From positions 1 to 64,000 of the forward strand of contig CAVQCA010000059.1 of the NCBI GenBank assembly GCA_963710815.1: a stretch of DNA of 64,000 bases. Direction: 5' to 3'. The notes under the pieces were generated by a model. It worked only from the letters and a program-made list of their open reading frames with translations, was not told the DNA's origin and searched no databases. This DNA comes from CAVQCA01 sp963710815 (lineage in GTDB: Bacteria; Pseudomonadota; Gammaproteobacteria; UBA9214). Position numbers and translations under genes: made by a program. The stretch's first letter is position 1; each line of letters opens with the position of its first letter. Of the stretch, positions 35,134 through 44,007 are shown one piece after another.

Positions 35134-37371
35134 ATGACAGAGAACTCCGTCATCCATCTGTCCGTTTCCGGTATGAGTTGCGCCGGTTGCGTGGCAAGCG
35201 TACACAAGGCTTTGCTGGCAGTGCCCGGTGTGACTTCGGCCGAGGTCAATTTTGCCGAGCACACGGCGCAGGTGGCCGGCGAGGTGCGCCCCGAGGCGCT
35301 CGTTCAGGCCGTCGTCTCCGCCGGTTATGGTGCCGCCGAAATGACCGGTCCGGAAGACCTCGCCGAACGCGATGCCCTCGAAGCCGGGCATTACCGCGAC
35401 CTGTTGCGCCGGTCTGCGGTGGCGGCGCTGATCGGCATGCCGCTGATGGCCAGCGACTGGCTGGGTCTGTTGCCCGCCGTGGCCTCTCCCGCCGGCTCAC
35501 CGTTCTGGCCGGGCGTCGGCATCGCCACGCTGGCCGTACTGGTATACGCCGGCGGCCATTTCTACACCGGCGCCTGGCAGTCCCTGCGCCGTCACAACGC
35601 CAACATGGATACCCTGATCGCCCTGGGTACCGGCAGCGCATGGCTGTATTCAATGGCGGTGGTGCTGTTTCCGGAACTGATTCCCAGCCTCGCCCGTCAC
35701 GCTTATTTCGAGGCCGCCGCCGTGATCCTCGCGCTGCTCAACCTGGGCTCGGCGCTCGAAATGAAGGCGCGCAGCCGGTCATCGCAGGCCATCAGGAAAC
35801 TGATCGGCCTGCAGCCCCGCACCGCATGCGTAATCCGCGACGGGAAGGAGGCGGATGTCCCCATCGAGCAGGTTGGACTCGACGAGACCGTGCGTGTACA
35901 TCCCGGTGAGAAGATCCCGGTCGATGGCGTCATCGTCGATGGACGCTCCAGTGTCGACGAGTCCATGTTAACGGGGGAACCGCTGCCGGTGAGCAAGGCC
36001 GCAGGGGACGAAGTGGTCGGTGGCACGCTCAACCGGACCGGCAGTTTTCTGCTCAGGACCCGCCGCATCGGCAGGGACACGGTGCTGGCACACATCATCG
36101 AAATGGTGCGCACGGCTCAGGGATCCAGGCTGCCGGTGGCACGCCTGGTCGATCAGGTTGCCGGCGTGTTCGTACCCGTCGTTCTACTGATCGCCGTCAT
36201 GACATTCCTGCTGTGGTTCAATTTCGGCCCCGAACCCAGGACCGCATTCAGTATCGTGACGGCCATTACCGTGCTGGTGATCGCATGCCCGTGCGCCCTG
36301 GGTCTGGCGACGCCGATCTCCATCATGGTGGGAATCGGCAAGGCGGCGGAGCAGGGGATTCTGATTCGCAGCGGCGAGGCATTGCAGCGCGCCCGCAAGG
36401 TGACCACGGTGGTATTCGACAAGACCGGTACGGTCACGGAAGGGCGGCCGCGGGTGACGTCTATTGAGCCGGTCGCCGACTGGGAAGCATCCGCCCTGCT
36501 CGGCCTTGCCGCCGGACTGGAAACGGGGTCGGAACATGCCCTGGCCGAGGCGATCGTGGCGGCGGCGCGCGAACGCGCGATTGACCCCGCTCGCGTAACC
36601 GGTTTCGAGGCTCTCGCCGGCTACGGTGTGGGGGGGGAGCTGGACGGGCGCAAGCTGTTGCTGGGCAATGCTGCGCTGATGCGTACCCGGGCGATCGATG
36701 TCAGCGCACTGCTACCTCAATACGAGATGCACGCCGGGAGGGGCCAGTCATCGGTTTTTCTCGCCGTTGATGATGTACTCGCGGGCATGGTCACCGTCGC
36801 CGATCCCGTCAAGGCGGATTCGGCCGCGGCGATTGCACGTCTCAAGTCGCGTGGCCTGCGTCTGGTGCTGCTGACCGGGGATGCTCGCGCCACGGCACAG
36901 GCCGTGGCGCAGGCCGTCGGCATTGCGGAATACCACGCCGAGGTGCTGCCGGATGGCAAGGCGGCGCACGTCGCGGCCCTGCAGGCCGAGGGCGAAGTGG
37001 TGGCGATGGTCGGTGACGGCATCAACGATGCGCCGGTGCTGGCGCGCGCCGATGTCGGTTTCGCGCTCGGGACCGGCACGGACGTTGCCATCGAAAGCGC
37101 CGATGTGACCCTGATGGGCGGTTCCCTGCATGGCGTGGCCGACGCCATTGCCATTTCCCATGCCACGGTGCGCAATATCTGGCAGAATCTTTTCGGCGCC
37201 CTGGTCTACAATTCGCTGGGTATACCGGTCGCCGCCGGCGCGCTCTATCCCTTGACGGGCATGTTGCTCAACCCGATGATCGCCGGCGCGGCGATGGCGT
37301 TGTCCTCGGTGACGGTGGTGAGCAACGCCAACCGTCTACGGCGTTTTCGTCCCGGCAGGGGAACTGCATAA
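35134..37371 (+). CDS. copA: Copper-translocating P1B-type ATPase
   Basis: The 745-residue product pumps Cu+ (or Ag+) out of the cytoplasm. It has an N-terminal HMA domain (MSCAGC at about residues 13-18), eight membrane helices with the ion motif CPCALGLATP, the phosphorylation site DKTGTVTEGRP, GDGINDAPVLARADVGFALG and the C-terminal helices. ATG 35134 matches the usual N-terminus. A very short frame overlaps its stop. A CtpA-like role in supplying cytochrome oxidase is also possible. Confidence 0.94.
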   Translation: MTENSVIHLSVSGMSCAGCVASVHKALLAVPGVTSAEVNFAEHTAQVAGEVRPEALVQAVVSAGYGAAEMTGPEDLAERDALEAGHYRDLLRRSAVAALIGMPLMASDWLGLLPAVASPAGSPFWPGVGIATLAVLVYAGGHFYTGAWQSLRRHNANMDTLIALGTGSAWLYSMAVVLFPELIPSLARHAYFEAAAVILALLNLGSALEMKARSRSSQAIRKLIGLQPRTACVIRDGKEADVPIEQVGLDETVRVHPGEKIPVDGVIVDGRSSVDESMLTGEPLPVSKAAGDEVVGGTLNRTGSFLLRTRRIGRDTVLAHIIEMVRTAQGSRLPVARLVDQVAGVFVPVVLLIAVMTFLLWFNFGPEPRTAFSIVTAITVLVIACPCALGLATPISIMVGIGKAAEQGILIRSGEALQRARKVTTVVFDKTGTVTEGRPRVTSIEPVADWEASALLGLAAGLETGSEHALAEAIVAAARERAIDPARVTGFEALAGYGVGGELDGRKLLLGNAALMRTRAIDVSALLPQYEMHAGRGQSSVFLAVDDVLAGMVTVADPVKADSAAAIARLKSRGLRLVLLTGDARATAQAVAQAVGIAEYHAEVLPDGKAAHVAALQAEGEVVAMVGDGINDAPVLARADVGFALGTGTDVAIESADVTLMGGSLHGVADAIAISHATVRNIWQNLFGALVYNSLGIPVAAGALYPLTGMLLNPMIAGAAMALSSVTVVSNANRLRRFRPGRGTA

Positions 37372-37451
37372 TGAGTCCCGATGTCTGGGTCAATATCGGC
37401 GGCTGTCTGGTGATGGCAGTGATCATCTGGTGGTTCTGGCTGTCCGGTTAG
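37371..37451 (+). CDS. Tiny membrane protein or truncated cupredoxin anchor
   Basis: A 26-codon frame starts at an ATG overlapping the copA stop (TAATG) and encodes one membrane helix (VNIGGCLVMAVIIWWFWLSG). Its sequence looks like the N-terminal anchor of the cupredoxin proteins that often follow copper ATPase genes, but a stop follows the anchor and no cupredoxin domain is seen in the next 150 bases. It could be a genuine small subunit or a truncated remnant. Confidence 0.55.
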   Translation: MSPDVWVNIGGCLVMAVIIWWFWLSG

Positions 37452-37649
37452 GCTTTACGTCCCCGTCTAATGTCTAACCTGTTGTTTGACAAGGGTTCTA
37501 ATATCTTTAGTTGAAGAATATTATCGTTTTTTAATAAACTACCTTGCCCCGTGTGTGATACTGCACACCTTGAGTCAGCAACCAAATGCGATCTCATTCC
37601 CCTTTAACAGCTGTGTAAACAGTTCCAACAACCCGATGGAGTCAGGAAA

Positions 37650-37964
37650 ATGAAGAAACTTGTGAGTGTGGTTACAGTGGGTGTATTGCTTGGTCTGAGC
37701 GGCGTCGTGCTGGCCGCCGGTGACGTGGCGGCAGGCAAGGCCAAGTCGGCTGCCTGTGTCGCTTGCCACGGCGCTACGGGCATCAGCACCGCGCCGATGT
37801 ATCCGAACCTGAAGGGGCAGAAGGAGACTTACCTCGTCAATCAGCTCAAGGCCTTCCGCGACGGGACCCGTACCGACAACACCATGCATGTCATGAACGG
37901 TATGGCCAAGCCGCTGACGGATGCGGATATCGACAACGTGGCTGCATATTTCAGCAGCCTGTAA
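37650..37964 (+). CDS. Monoheme cytochrome c (class I)
   Basis: The 104-residue product has a signal peptide (about 1-22) and one heme site CVACH (residues 36-40), followed by YPNLKGQKETYLVNQLKAFRDG and a Met-bearing HVMNGMAKPL. These are typical of c4/c5-type cytochromes of about 9 kDa. It is a periplasmic electron carrier, probably to a terminal oxidase. An AT-rich promoter-like stretch of about 200 bases precedes it. Confidence 0.93.
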   Translation: MKKLVSVVTVGVLLGLSGVVLAAGDVAAGKAKSAACVACHGATGISTAPMYPNLKGQKETYLVNQLKAFRDGTRTDNTMHVMNGMAKPLTDADIDNVAAYFSSL

Positions 37965-37976
37965 TCGGCAGTCCCG

Positions 37977-38003
37977 TACCGGCAGGCCGGTGGCCTGCCG
38001 GTA
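37977..38003. terminator. Hairpin between cytochrome c and ctaA
   Basis: TACCGGCAGGCC (37977-37988) and GGCCTGCCGGTA (37992-38003) form a perfect 12-bp stem with a 3-base loop between convergent genes. Lack of a T run makes it a possible bidirectional terminator only. Confidence 0.55.
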
Positions 38004-38009
38004 ATTCCT

Positions 38010-39110
38010 TCAACCTTTTCCGATCAATCCGTCCGGTGTACCGGCCCGGGCGTGGATCAGGCGATGGTTCACGATCAGGATCACCGTCAACAACAGCACG
38101 GCGCCTGCCTGGTGCGTGGCCGCCAGTGGTGTCGGCACATGCAACAGCAGGGTCGAGATGCCCAGCGTGACCTGCAACAGGACGGCTGCCAGCAGGGCAT
38201 GTACAGCGATGCGTGCCGATGAAGGCAGCCTGTATCGCCTCGCCGTCAGCCAGAAGCTCACGCTACTCACGAACACCAGGGTGGCCAGCAGGCGGTGATC
38301 GAACTGTACCGTGGCGATGTTCTCGAAGAAGTTGCGCCACACCGGCGACTGCATGAAGATGCCCGCGGGTATCCAGTGGCCACCCATCAGCGGGAAGGTA
38401 TTATAGGCGAAGCCCGCCTTCAGACCGGCCACGAACCCGCCGGAGAGCGCCGTGACGAACACCAGCCCCCCCAGCAGCGCGGCGAAGCGGCGCAGGCCGC
38501 GCGGCGTCTCCGGCGGGTTCTCCGGCTTGTCGTTCCACCATAACCCCAGGGCGACCCACAGCATGTAGAGATAGATGAGCAGGGCCGTGCCCAGGTGCGC
38601 AGTGAGCCGGTACTGGCTGACGTGCGGGTTGTCCACCAGGCCGCTCCTGACCATGTACCAGCCGAGCAGGCCCTGCAGTCCGCCGAGGACGAACATCGTG
38701 ACCAGTACCGGTATCAAAGGTCGTCGTATGCGCCCGGTGAACAGGAAGAAGAGAAACGGGATCAGGAACACCAGCCCGATCGTGCGTCCCAGCAGGCGGT
38801 GCGCGTACTCGAACCAGTAGATCTGCTTGAAGCCGCGCAGGTCCATGCCGGCGTTTATCTTTTGGTACTCGGGGGATTTCTTGTAGAGGCTGAAGGTCGC
38901 TTCCCAGCGCGCCTCGCTGAGCGGCGGCACGACGCCGAAGATGGGATCCCACTGCACCATCGACAACCCCGAACCGGTCAGCCGGGTCACGCCGCCGAGT
39001 ATCACCATGGCATAGATCATGGCGCAGCAGACCATGAGCCACAGTGCAAGCTGGCGGTCATGCGCCGTCCTGGAAGCCTCGCTTGCCGGTGAAACAGCCG
39101 ACGGATGCAT
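38010..39110 (-). CDS. ctaA: Heme A synthase CtaA/COX15
   Basis: The enzyme converts heme O to heme A for aa3-type cytochrome oxidase. The 366-residue product has eight hydrophobic helices and the conserved MVILGGVTRLTGSGLSMVQWDP, FEYAHRLLGRTIG, QFDHRLLATLVF and ATHQAGAVLLLT histidine segments, which define the proteobacterial (type 2) CtaA. Neighbouring coxABC genes are not seen. Confidence 0.95.
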   Translation of the reverse strand: MHPSAVSPASEASRTAHDRQLALWLMVCCAMIYAMVILGGVTRLTGSGLSMVQWDPIFGVVPPLSEARWEATFSLYKKSPEYQKINAGMDLRGFKQIYWFEYAHRLLGRTIGLVFLIPFLFFLFTGRIRRPLIPVLVTMFVLGGLQGLLGWYMVRSGLVDNPHVSQYRLTAHLGTALLIYLYMLWVALGLWWNDKPENPPETPRGLRRFAALLGGLVFVTALSGGFVAGLKAGFAYNTFPLMGGHWIPAGIFMQSPVWRNFFENIATVQFDHRLLATLVFVSSVSFWLTARRYRLPSSARIAVHALLAAVLLQVTLGISTLLLHVPTPLAATHQAGAVLLLTVILIVNHRLIHARAGTPDGLIGKG

Positions 39111-39199
39111 CTCTCTCTACCTCCACGTACAGGTCACTGAAAATCGTCGTTGGACCGCGAGGCCGGCACGGTTATCCGAACCGGGCCGGTTACCCGGTC

Positions 39200-40419
39200 T
39201 CACTCAAAGCGGTAGTTCTTGGGTACGACCACGATACCGTTGTCGGAGAGGGTAAATCGCGCGCGGTCTTTCTCTGTATCCAGGCCGACGGTTTCACCGT
39301 TCGGTACCCGGACGCCCTTGTCGATGATGCAGTTGCGCAGCCTCACGTTGTCGCCGACGTTGACCCTTTCAAACAGGATGGAATCCCTGACCACGCTCTC
39401 ATCGCCCACGAAGACGCGCGGGAACAGGATCGAATGCTGGACACTGCCGCCGGCGATGACCACGCCACCGGAGATGATGGAGTTGATGGAGATGCCTTCA
39501 TTGCCCGAGACACCGGGTACGGTGCGCGCCGGTGGCGGTTGTGACTGGTAGGTGCGGATTGGCCAGTCATCCTGGTAGAGATTCAGCGAGGGCACCGGCC
39601 TGAGCAGATCCATATTGGCCTCGTAGAATGAATCGATGGTACCCACGTCGCGCCAGTAGTTGTCGGGGGAAACACGTCCGGCGGATCCGCCGAAGCGGTA
39701 GGCGAAGACACGGTGGCTTCTTATCAATGCCGGCAGGATGTTCTTGCCGAAGTCGTGGTCAGAATCCCCGCGGAGATGGTCCGCTTCCAGGGTATCCAGC
39801 AGCAGCTGTTTGGAGAAGATGTAGACCCCCATGGAGGCCAGGCAGTGTTCGGGGTCGTCCGGAGGGGTTGGCGGCAGGACCGGTTTCTCATTGAATGCCG
39901 TGACCCGTTGGTCGACATCGATGCCTACGATCCCGAACTGGCCGGCTTCGGCGCGCCCGACCTTCATGCACGCGATAGTGACATCCGCCTCGTGGCTTTC
40001 ATGAAACGCCAGCATGGCGGCGTAGTCCATGCGGTAGATGTGGTCGCCGGAAAGGATCAGGACGGTGTCCGCGTCGGCCCGCTCCAGCAGAAACAGGTTC
40101 TGGTAAATGGCATCCGCCGTGCCGCTGTACCAGGTTTCGCCCTTGCGCATCTGGGGGGGACGGGAGTGATGTACTCACCGATCTCGGGGTTGAAGATCGA
40201 CCAGCCATCGCGCAGGTGCTTGTGCAGGGAGTGTGACTTGTACTGCGTCAGCACCAGCACCCGGCGCATGCCGGAATGCAGGCAATTGGCGAGGGTGAAA
40301 TCGATGATCCGGTATTTACCGCCAAACGGCACCGCCGGCTTGGCGCGATCCAGAGTGAGCGGATGCAGGCGCGAGCCGACGCCGCCGGCCAGCAGTATCG
40401 TCAATACATTTTGCAGCAT
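39200..40419 (-). pseudogene. glgC: Glucose-1-phosphate adenylyltransferase, frameshifted
   Basis: GlgC makes ADP-glucose, the committed step of glycogen synthesis. The N-terminal part (from ATG 40419: LAGGVGSRLHPLTLDRAKPAVPFGGKYRIIDF) and the rest (from about 40150: MRKGETWYSGTADAIYQNLF, SGDHIYRMDY, EKP, the beta-helix) are in different frames. The break is at a C7 tract on the minus strand (40153-40159); eight Cs would restore VPPQMRKGE. The joined length of about 406 residues is right for the family. The break could be a homopolymer error or a reversible slip. It is co-oriented with prk. Confidence 0.9.
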
Positions 40420-40507
40420 GCGGGAGCCTGAATGATGTCTCGGATCACGCGCGGGCACTGGCCGGCGGGGCGGGAAAGTACGCCCCGCCGGCGAATCCGC
40501 GCATGGC

Positions 40508-41386
40508 TCAGGCGTCAGCCCGGTTGTCCAGGATGCTCTGGATGATCGGCGCCAGGATGATTTCCATGGCAAACCCCATCTTCCCGCCCGGCACCACGAT
40601 GGTATTGCGCCGGGACATGAACGATTCCCGCAGCATGCTTAGCAGGTAGGGGAAGTCAACGTTGAACTTTGCCGGGTCCTGGAAGCGTATTACCACGAAA
40701 CTCTCGTCCGGGGTCGGGATGTCGCGTGCGATGAACGGGTTGGAGGTATCGACGGTCGGTACACGCTGGAAGTTGATATCCGTGCGCGAGAACTGCGGCG
40801 TGATGTAATGCACGTAGTCATACATGCGCCGCAGGATGGTGTCGGTAACGGCTTCGGCGGAATAGCCGCGTTGCGAGCAGTCACGGTGGATCTTCTGTAT
40901 CCATTCCAGATTCACGATCGGCACCACGCCGATCAGCAGATCGACATACTGTGCGACATTGCTTGTCGGGGTCACCACGCCGCCGTGCAGACCCTCGTAG
41001 AACAGCAGGTCGGTCCCGGGTTCGATCTTCTCCCAGGGAGTGAACTCACCGGGCTTTTGCCCGTAGGGTTTGGCCTCTTCCTGGCTGTGCAGGTAGTAAC
41101 GCCGCTGGCAGGCACCGGTTTCGCCATAGGCCTTGAAGGTCTCTTCCAGCTTGTCGAAGATGTTGGACTCCGGTCCGAAATGACTGAAGTTGTGGACACC
41201 CTCCTGTTCGGCTTTTTCCATGGCCACTTTCATCGCCGCGCGGTCATAACGATGATAACTGTCACCTTCAATGACGAGCGGGTTGACGCCTTCGCGCAGG
41301 AAGATGTGTTCAAACGCCACCTTGACCGTGGTGGTGCCCGCTCCGGACGAACCGGTGACCGCGATGACAGGATTTTTTCTGGACAT
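40508..41386 (-). CDS. prk: Phosphoribulokinase
   Basis: The enzyme makes ribulose-1,5-bisphosphate with ATP, the last step before RuBisCO in the Calvin cycle. The 292-residue product is of the bacterial octameric PRK type: Walker A GSSGAGTTTVK, EGDSYHRYDR, HFGPE, YGETG, DLLFYEGLHGG, YSAEAVTDTILRRM and a conserved C-terminus. Its presence means autotrophy. RuBisCO genes are not in the window. glgC lies 88 bases downstream, tying fixed carbon to glycogen. Confidence 0.95.
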   Translation of the reverse strand: MSRKNPVIAVTGSSGAGTTTVKVAFEHIFLREGVNPLVIEGDSYHRYDRAAMKVAMEKAEQEGVHNFSHFGPESNIFDKLEETFKAYGETGACQRRYYLHSQEEAKPYGQKPGEFTPWEKIEPGTDLLFYEGLHGGVVTPTSNVAQYVDLLIGVVPIVNLEWIQKIHRDCSQRGYSAEAVTDTILRRMYDYVHYITPQFSRTDINFQRVPTVDTSNPFIARDIPTPDESFVVIRFQDPAKFNVDFPYLLSMLRESFMSRRNTIVVPGGKMGFAMEIILAPIIQSILDNRADA

Positions 41387-41738
41387 GGGAGGCTCCTCGC
41401 CCGTCTGGTTAAGATATCTGTTCCGAATTCAGCTTCAGGTGCGCGCCGAGCGTGCTGTTACGAGCATTGTCATGTTGCGGCGCCGTCACCGTCAAACCAT
41501 AGGTTCGTATTGAACCATCATTACGCCGCCGGTCACAAGGATCATTACCCGGGTCAAACTGCGAATATTCACGATTAGTCATGTAATACAGTCACCTGCC
41601 GCGGCACCCAGGATAGCGCGCCAAGTCTTCCGCCTTCCGGCAATACCACACCGGGCGAGGTTAGGCCGGCCCGTCAGGAATCCGCCGGCTTCACGGGAAA
41701 TGACCGTGCGGAGTACCGGAGCGTGTACCGGCCTCGCG
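41387..41738. other. Intergenic stretch before prk, no gene seen
   Basis: About 350 bases separate prk from trmB, and no frame here has coding character. It should contain the prk promoter, and a CbbR site may be expected; I see AT-rich patches near 41500-41590 but no clear consensus. Confidence 0.45.
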
Positions 41739-42425
41739 TCAAATCCGCTCGAAAAGCAGGTCCCTCACCCCGTGGCCGAGGCGTCGGCCGCGTTCCTCGA
41801 ACCTGGTTACCGGTCGGTAATCGGGACGGGGAGAATAGTTGCCGGCCCCGGCGCAGTTGCGAAAGGCTGGCGCCGCCGCCATGACTTCCAGCATGTACTG
41901 CGCGTAATCCTCCCAGTCGGTCGCCATGTGCAGGATGCCGCGGGGTGATATTTTACGCGCCAGCACTTCGATGAAACCGGGTTGAACGAGGCGCCGCTTG
42001 TGATGGCGCTTCTTTGGCCAGGGATCCGGAAACAGCAACAACACCCGCTCGAGTGCCCCATCGGGCAGACAGCGTTTCAGCACATCGACGGCGTCCGCAC
42101 GGATGACCCTGACATTATGCAGCTCACGTCGTTCGAGTTCCAGCAACAAATGCCCGACGCCGGGCCGGTGGACCTCGATGCCGATGAAGTCCATGTCAGG
42201 CTCATGAATTGCCATGACGGCCAGGGATTCGCCATTGCCGAAACCGATTTCCAGCGTGCGGGGAGCGTGGCGCCCGAAACAGGCATCGAGATCGATAAGG
42301 CCGTCGGCCTCCAGTCCAAACCGCGGCCAAAGTCGCGTCAGCGCCTGTTCCTGGGCGCGGGTAATCCGGCCTTCCCGCCGCACGAAAGAACGAATTGCCC
42401 GCAAGTGAGGGTGCGTGGCGTTCAA
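41739..42425 (-). CDS. trmB: tRNA (guanine-N7)-methyltransferase TrmB
   Basis: TrmB methylates guanine 46 of tRNAs with SAM. The 228-residue product has LEIGFGNGESLAVMA (SAM site), GIEVHRPGVGHLLLEL, RADAVDVLKRCLPDGAL, LLFPDPWPKKRHHKRRLVQPGF and HMATDWEDYAQYML, all diagnostic. It stands alone on the minus strand. Confidence 0.96.
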   Translation of the reverse strand: MNATHPHLRAIRSFVRREGRITRAQEQALTRLWPRFGLEADGLIDLDACFGRHAPRTLEIGFGNGESLAVMAIHEPDMDFIGIEVHRPGVGHLLLELERRELHNVRVIRADAVDVLKRCLPDGALERVLLLFPDPWPKKRHHKRRLVQPGFIEVLARKISPRGILHMATDWEDYAQYMLEVMAAAPAFRNCAGAGNYSPRPDYRPVTRFEERGRRLGHGVRDLLFERI

Positions 42426-42482
42426 ACCGATCTCATTCGCCGGGACTGGGAGGCCTTATCGGGCGGGAAATGAAAGAGCGGG

Positions 42483-42664
42483 ATAGCCACGGAAGCACAC
42501 GGAAAAATCATTAGAACGAAAATATGTACGCCAGATTGTGTCCTTGTGCCATAAATCCGGGCCAATCACCATGAGACATTACCAGACAGTTGAATGTCTG
42601 GAACGGGACACGTGTTGTGGATGATAAAAAAATTCCGTGTTCTTCCGTGTTCTTCCGTGGCCAT
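42483..42664. repeat. Dispersed inverted repeat, family 1 (longest copy)
   Basis: Left arm ATAGCCACGGAAGCACACGG and right arm TTCCGTGTTCTTCCGTGGCC, with a duplicated inner unit (TTCCGTGTTC) on the right. About 130 bases lie between the arms. It fills the gap between trmB and thiG. Confidence 0.75.
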
Positions 42665-42706
42665 TGATTCCGTTGCGTTGCACCTCTTGCTTGCTCACCT
42701 CTCACC

Positions 42707-43522
42707 TCAGAAAATCGTTCCCTCGATGGGGGAGGAGGCGCTGGCGAAACGCTTGCGCGGGATGCGCCCGGCGCGGAACGCTTCGCGGCCGGCTTCGATG
42801 GCCTTCTTCATCGCCGCGGCCATGAGCACCGGATCGCTGGCGCCGGCGATCGCGGTGTTCATCAGGACCCCGTCACACCCCAGCTCCATGGCGGTGGCGG
42901 CGTCCGAGGCGGTGCCCACGCCGGCATCCACCAGGATGGGCACGCCGGCGTTCTCGACGATGGTCAGGATATTGTAGGGATTGCGGATGCCGAGCCCCGA
43001 ACCGATCGGCGCGGCGAGCGGCATGACGGCCACACAGCCCATGTCTTCGAAACGCCTGGCCATGATCGGGTCGTCGTTGGTGTAGACCATGACCTGGAAG
43101 CCTTCACGGACCAGGATTTCGGCGGCCTTGATGGTCTCCACGACGTCGGGAAACAACGTCTTCTCATCCCCCAGCACTTCCAGCTTGACCAGTTCATGGC
43201 CGTCCAGCAGCTCCCGCGCGAGCCGGCAGGTGCGCACGGCGTCATCGGCCGTATAGCAGCCGGCGGTATTGGGCAGGAGCGTATACCGTTCGGGCGGGAT
43301 GACATCGAGCAGGTTCGGCTCGCCCGGGCGTTGTCCGATATTGGAGCGGCGGATGGCCACGGTGACGATTTCCGCGCCGCTCGCCTCGGTAGCGGCGCGG
43401 GTCTCCTCGAGATCCTTGTACTTGCCGGTGCCCACCAGCAGGCGGGACTGGTATTCAACGCCGGCGATCACCAGGGGATCACCGGTGGCTGGACGGGACT
43501 GTGGCTGCATGACTGTGGACAT
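42707..43522 (-). CDS. thiG: Thiazole synthase ThiG
   Basis: ThiG builds the thiazole phosphate of thiamine from deoxyxylulose phosphate, dehydroglycine and the ThiS thiocarboxylate. The 271-residue product has the family segments SRLLVGTGKYKD, TVAIRR, PNTAGCYTADDAVR, KLEVLGDEKTLFPD, GCVAVMPLAAPIGSGLGIRN and DAGVGTASDAATAMELGCDGVLMN. thiS lies 61 bases upstream in the same direction. Dxs, encoded in this window, supplies the sugar substrate. Confidence 0.97.
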   Translation of the reverse strand: MSTVMQPQSRPATGDPLVIAGVEYQSRLLVGTGKYKDLEETRAATEASGAEIVTVAIRRSNIGQRPGEPNLLDVIPPERYTLLPNTAGCYTADDAVRTCRLARELLDGHELVKLEVLGDEKTLFPDVVETIKAAEILVREGFQVMVYTNDDPIMARRFEDMGCVAVMPLAAPIGSGLGIRNPYNILTIVENAGVPILVDAGVGTASDAATAMELGCDGVLMNTAIAGASDPVLMAAAMKKAIEAGREAFRAGRIPRKRFASASSPIEGTIF

Positions 43523-43583
43523 GATGGATTGACTCTTTGATACTGTGTTTCCGGCCAGGGCCGTAAGGGATCAGGGTAAGCGT

Positions 43584-43784
43584 TCAGCCGCCGCCGATGG
43601 CATGGACGATCTCGACCCTGTCACCCGGGTTCAGGCGATAGGTGTCGAAGCTGCTGCGGGGAACAATTGCCTCGTTTACTTCCAGGGCCAGACGTTTGCC
43701 GACCAGGTCCAGCGCGACGATCAGGTCGGCAGCGCTGATGTTGTCAGGGATATCCCGTGGGGAACCATTCACTATAATATTCAT
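43584..43784 (-). CDS. thiS: Sulfur-carrier protein ThiS
   Basis: The 66-residue ubiquitin-like carrier starts MNIIVNGSPRDIPDN and ends in the functional Gly-Gly (HAIGGG), whose C-terminus is thiocarboxylated to donate sulfur for thiazole formation. ATG 43784 is chosen over one 27 bases upstream because it gives the canonical N-terminus. No TPP riboswitch is recognised in the upstream 100 bases. Confidence 0.93.
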   Translation of the reverse strand: MNIIVNGSPRDIPDNISAADLIVALDLVGKRLALEVNEAIVPRSSFDTYRLNPGDRVEIVHAIGGG

Positions 43785-44007
43785 CGTATTGCTTTGAAAA
43801 ACCGACGGCACATGGGTGCTATTCTACAATAATCAGAACTGCCGCGATCATTTCCATGGTAATTACCCGTTTTATCGAGCCTTGTCGTATACCTCCGCGA
43901 CGGGCGGATAAGACGTGACATCACCGACCCGGCATGAATCTTATGGTGTATTTCGCCACATTTCCCGTCCCGACCGGCAATGAACTGGAATTTTCCGGGA
44001 TGTCCCT

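Noticed and set aside
43785..43900. Possible TPP riboswitch before thiS
   Set aside because: The conserved CTGAGA and ACCTGA-type elements were not found in the leader.
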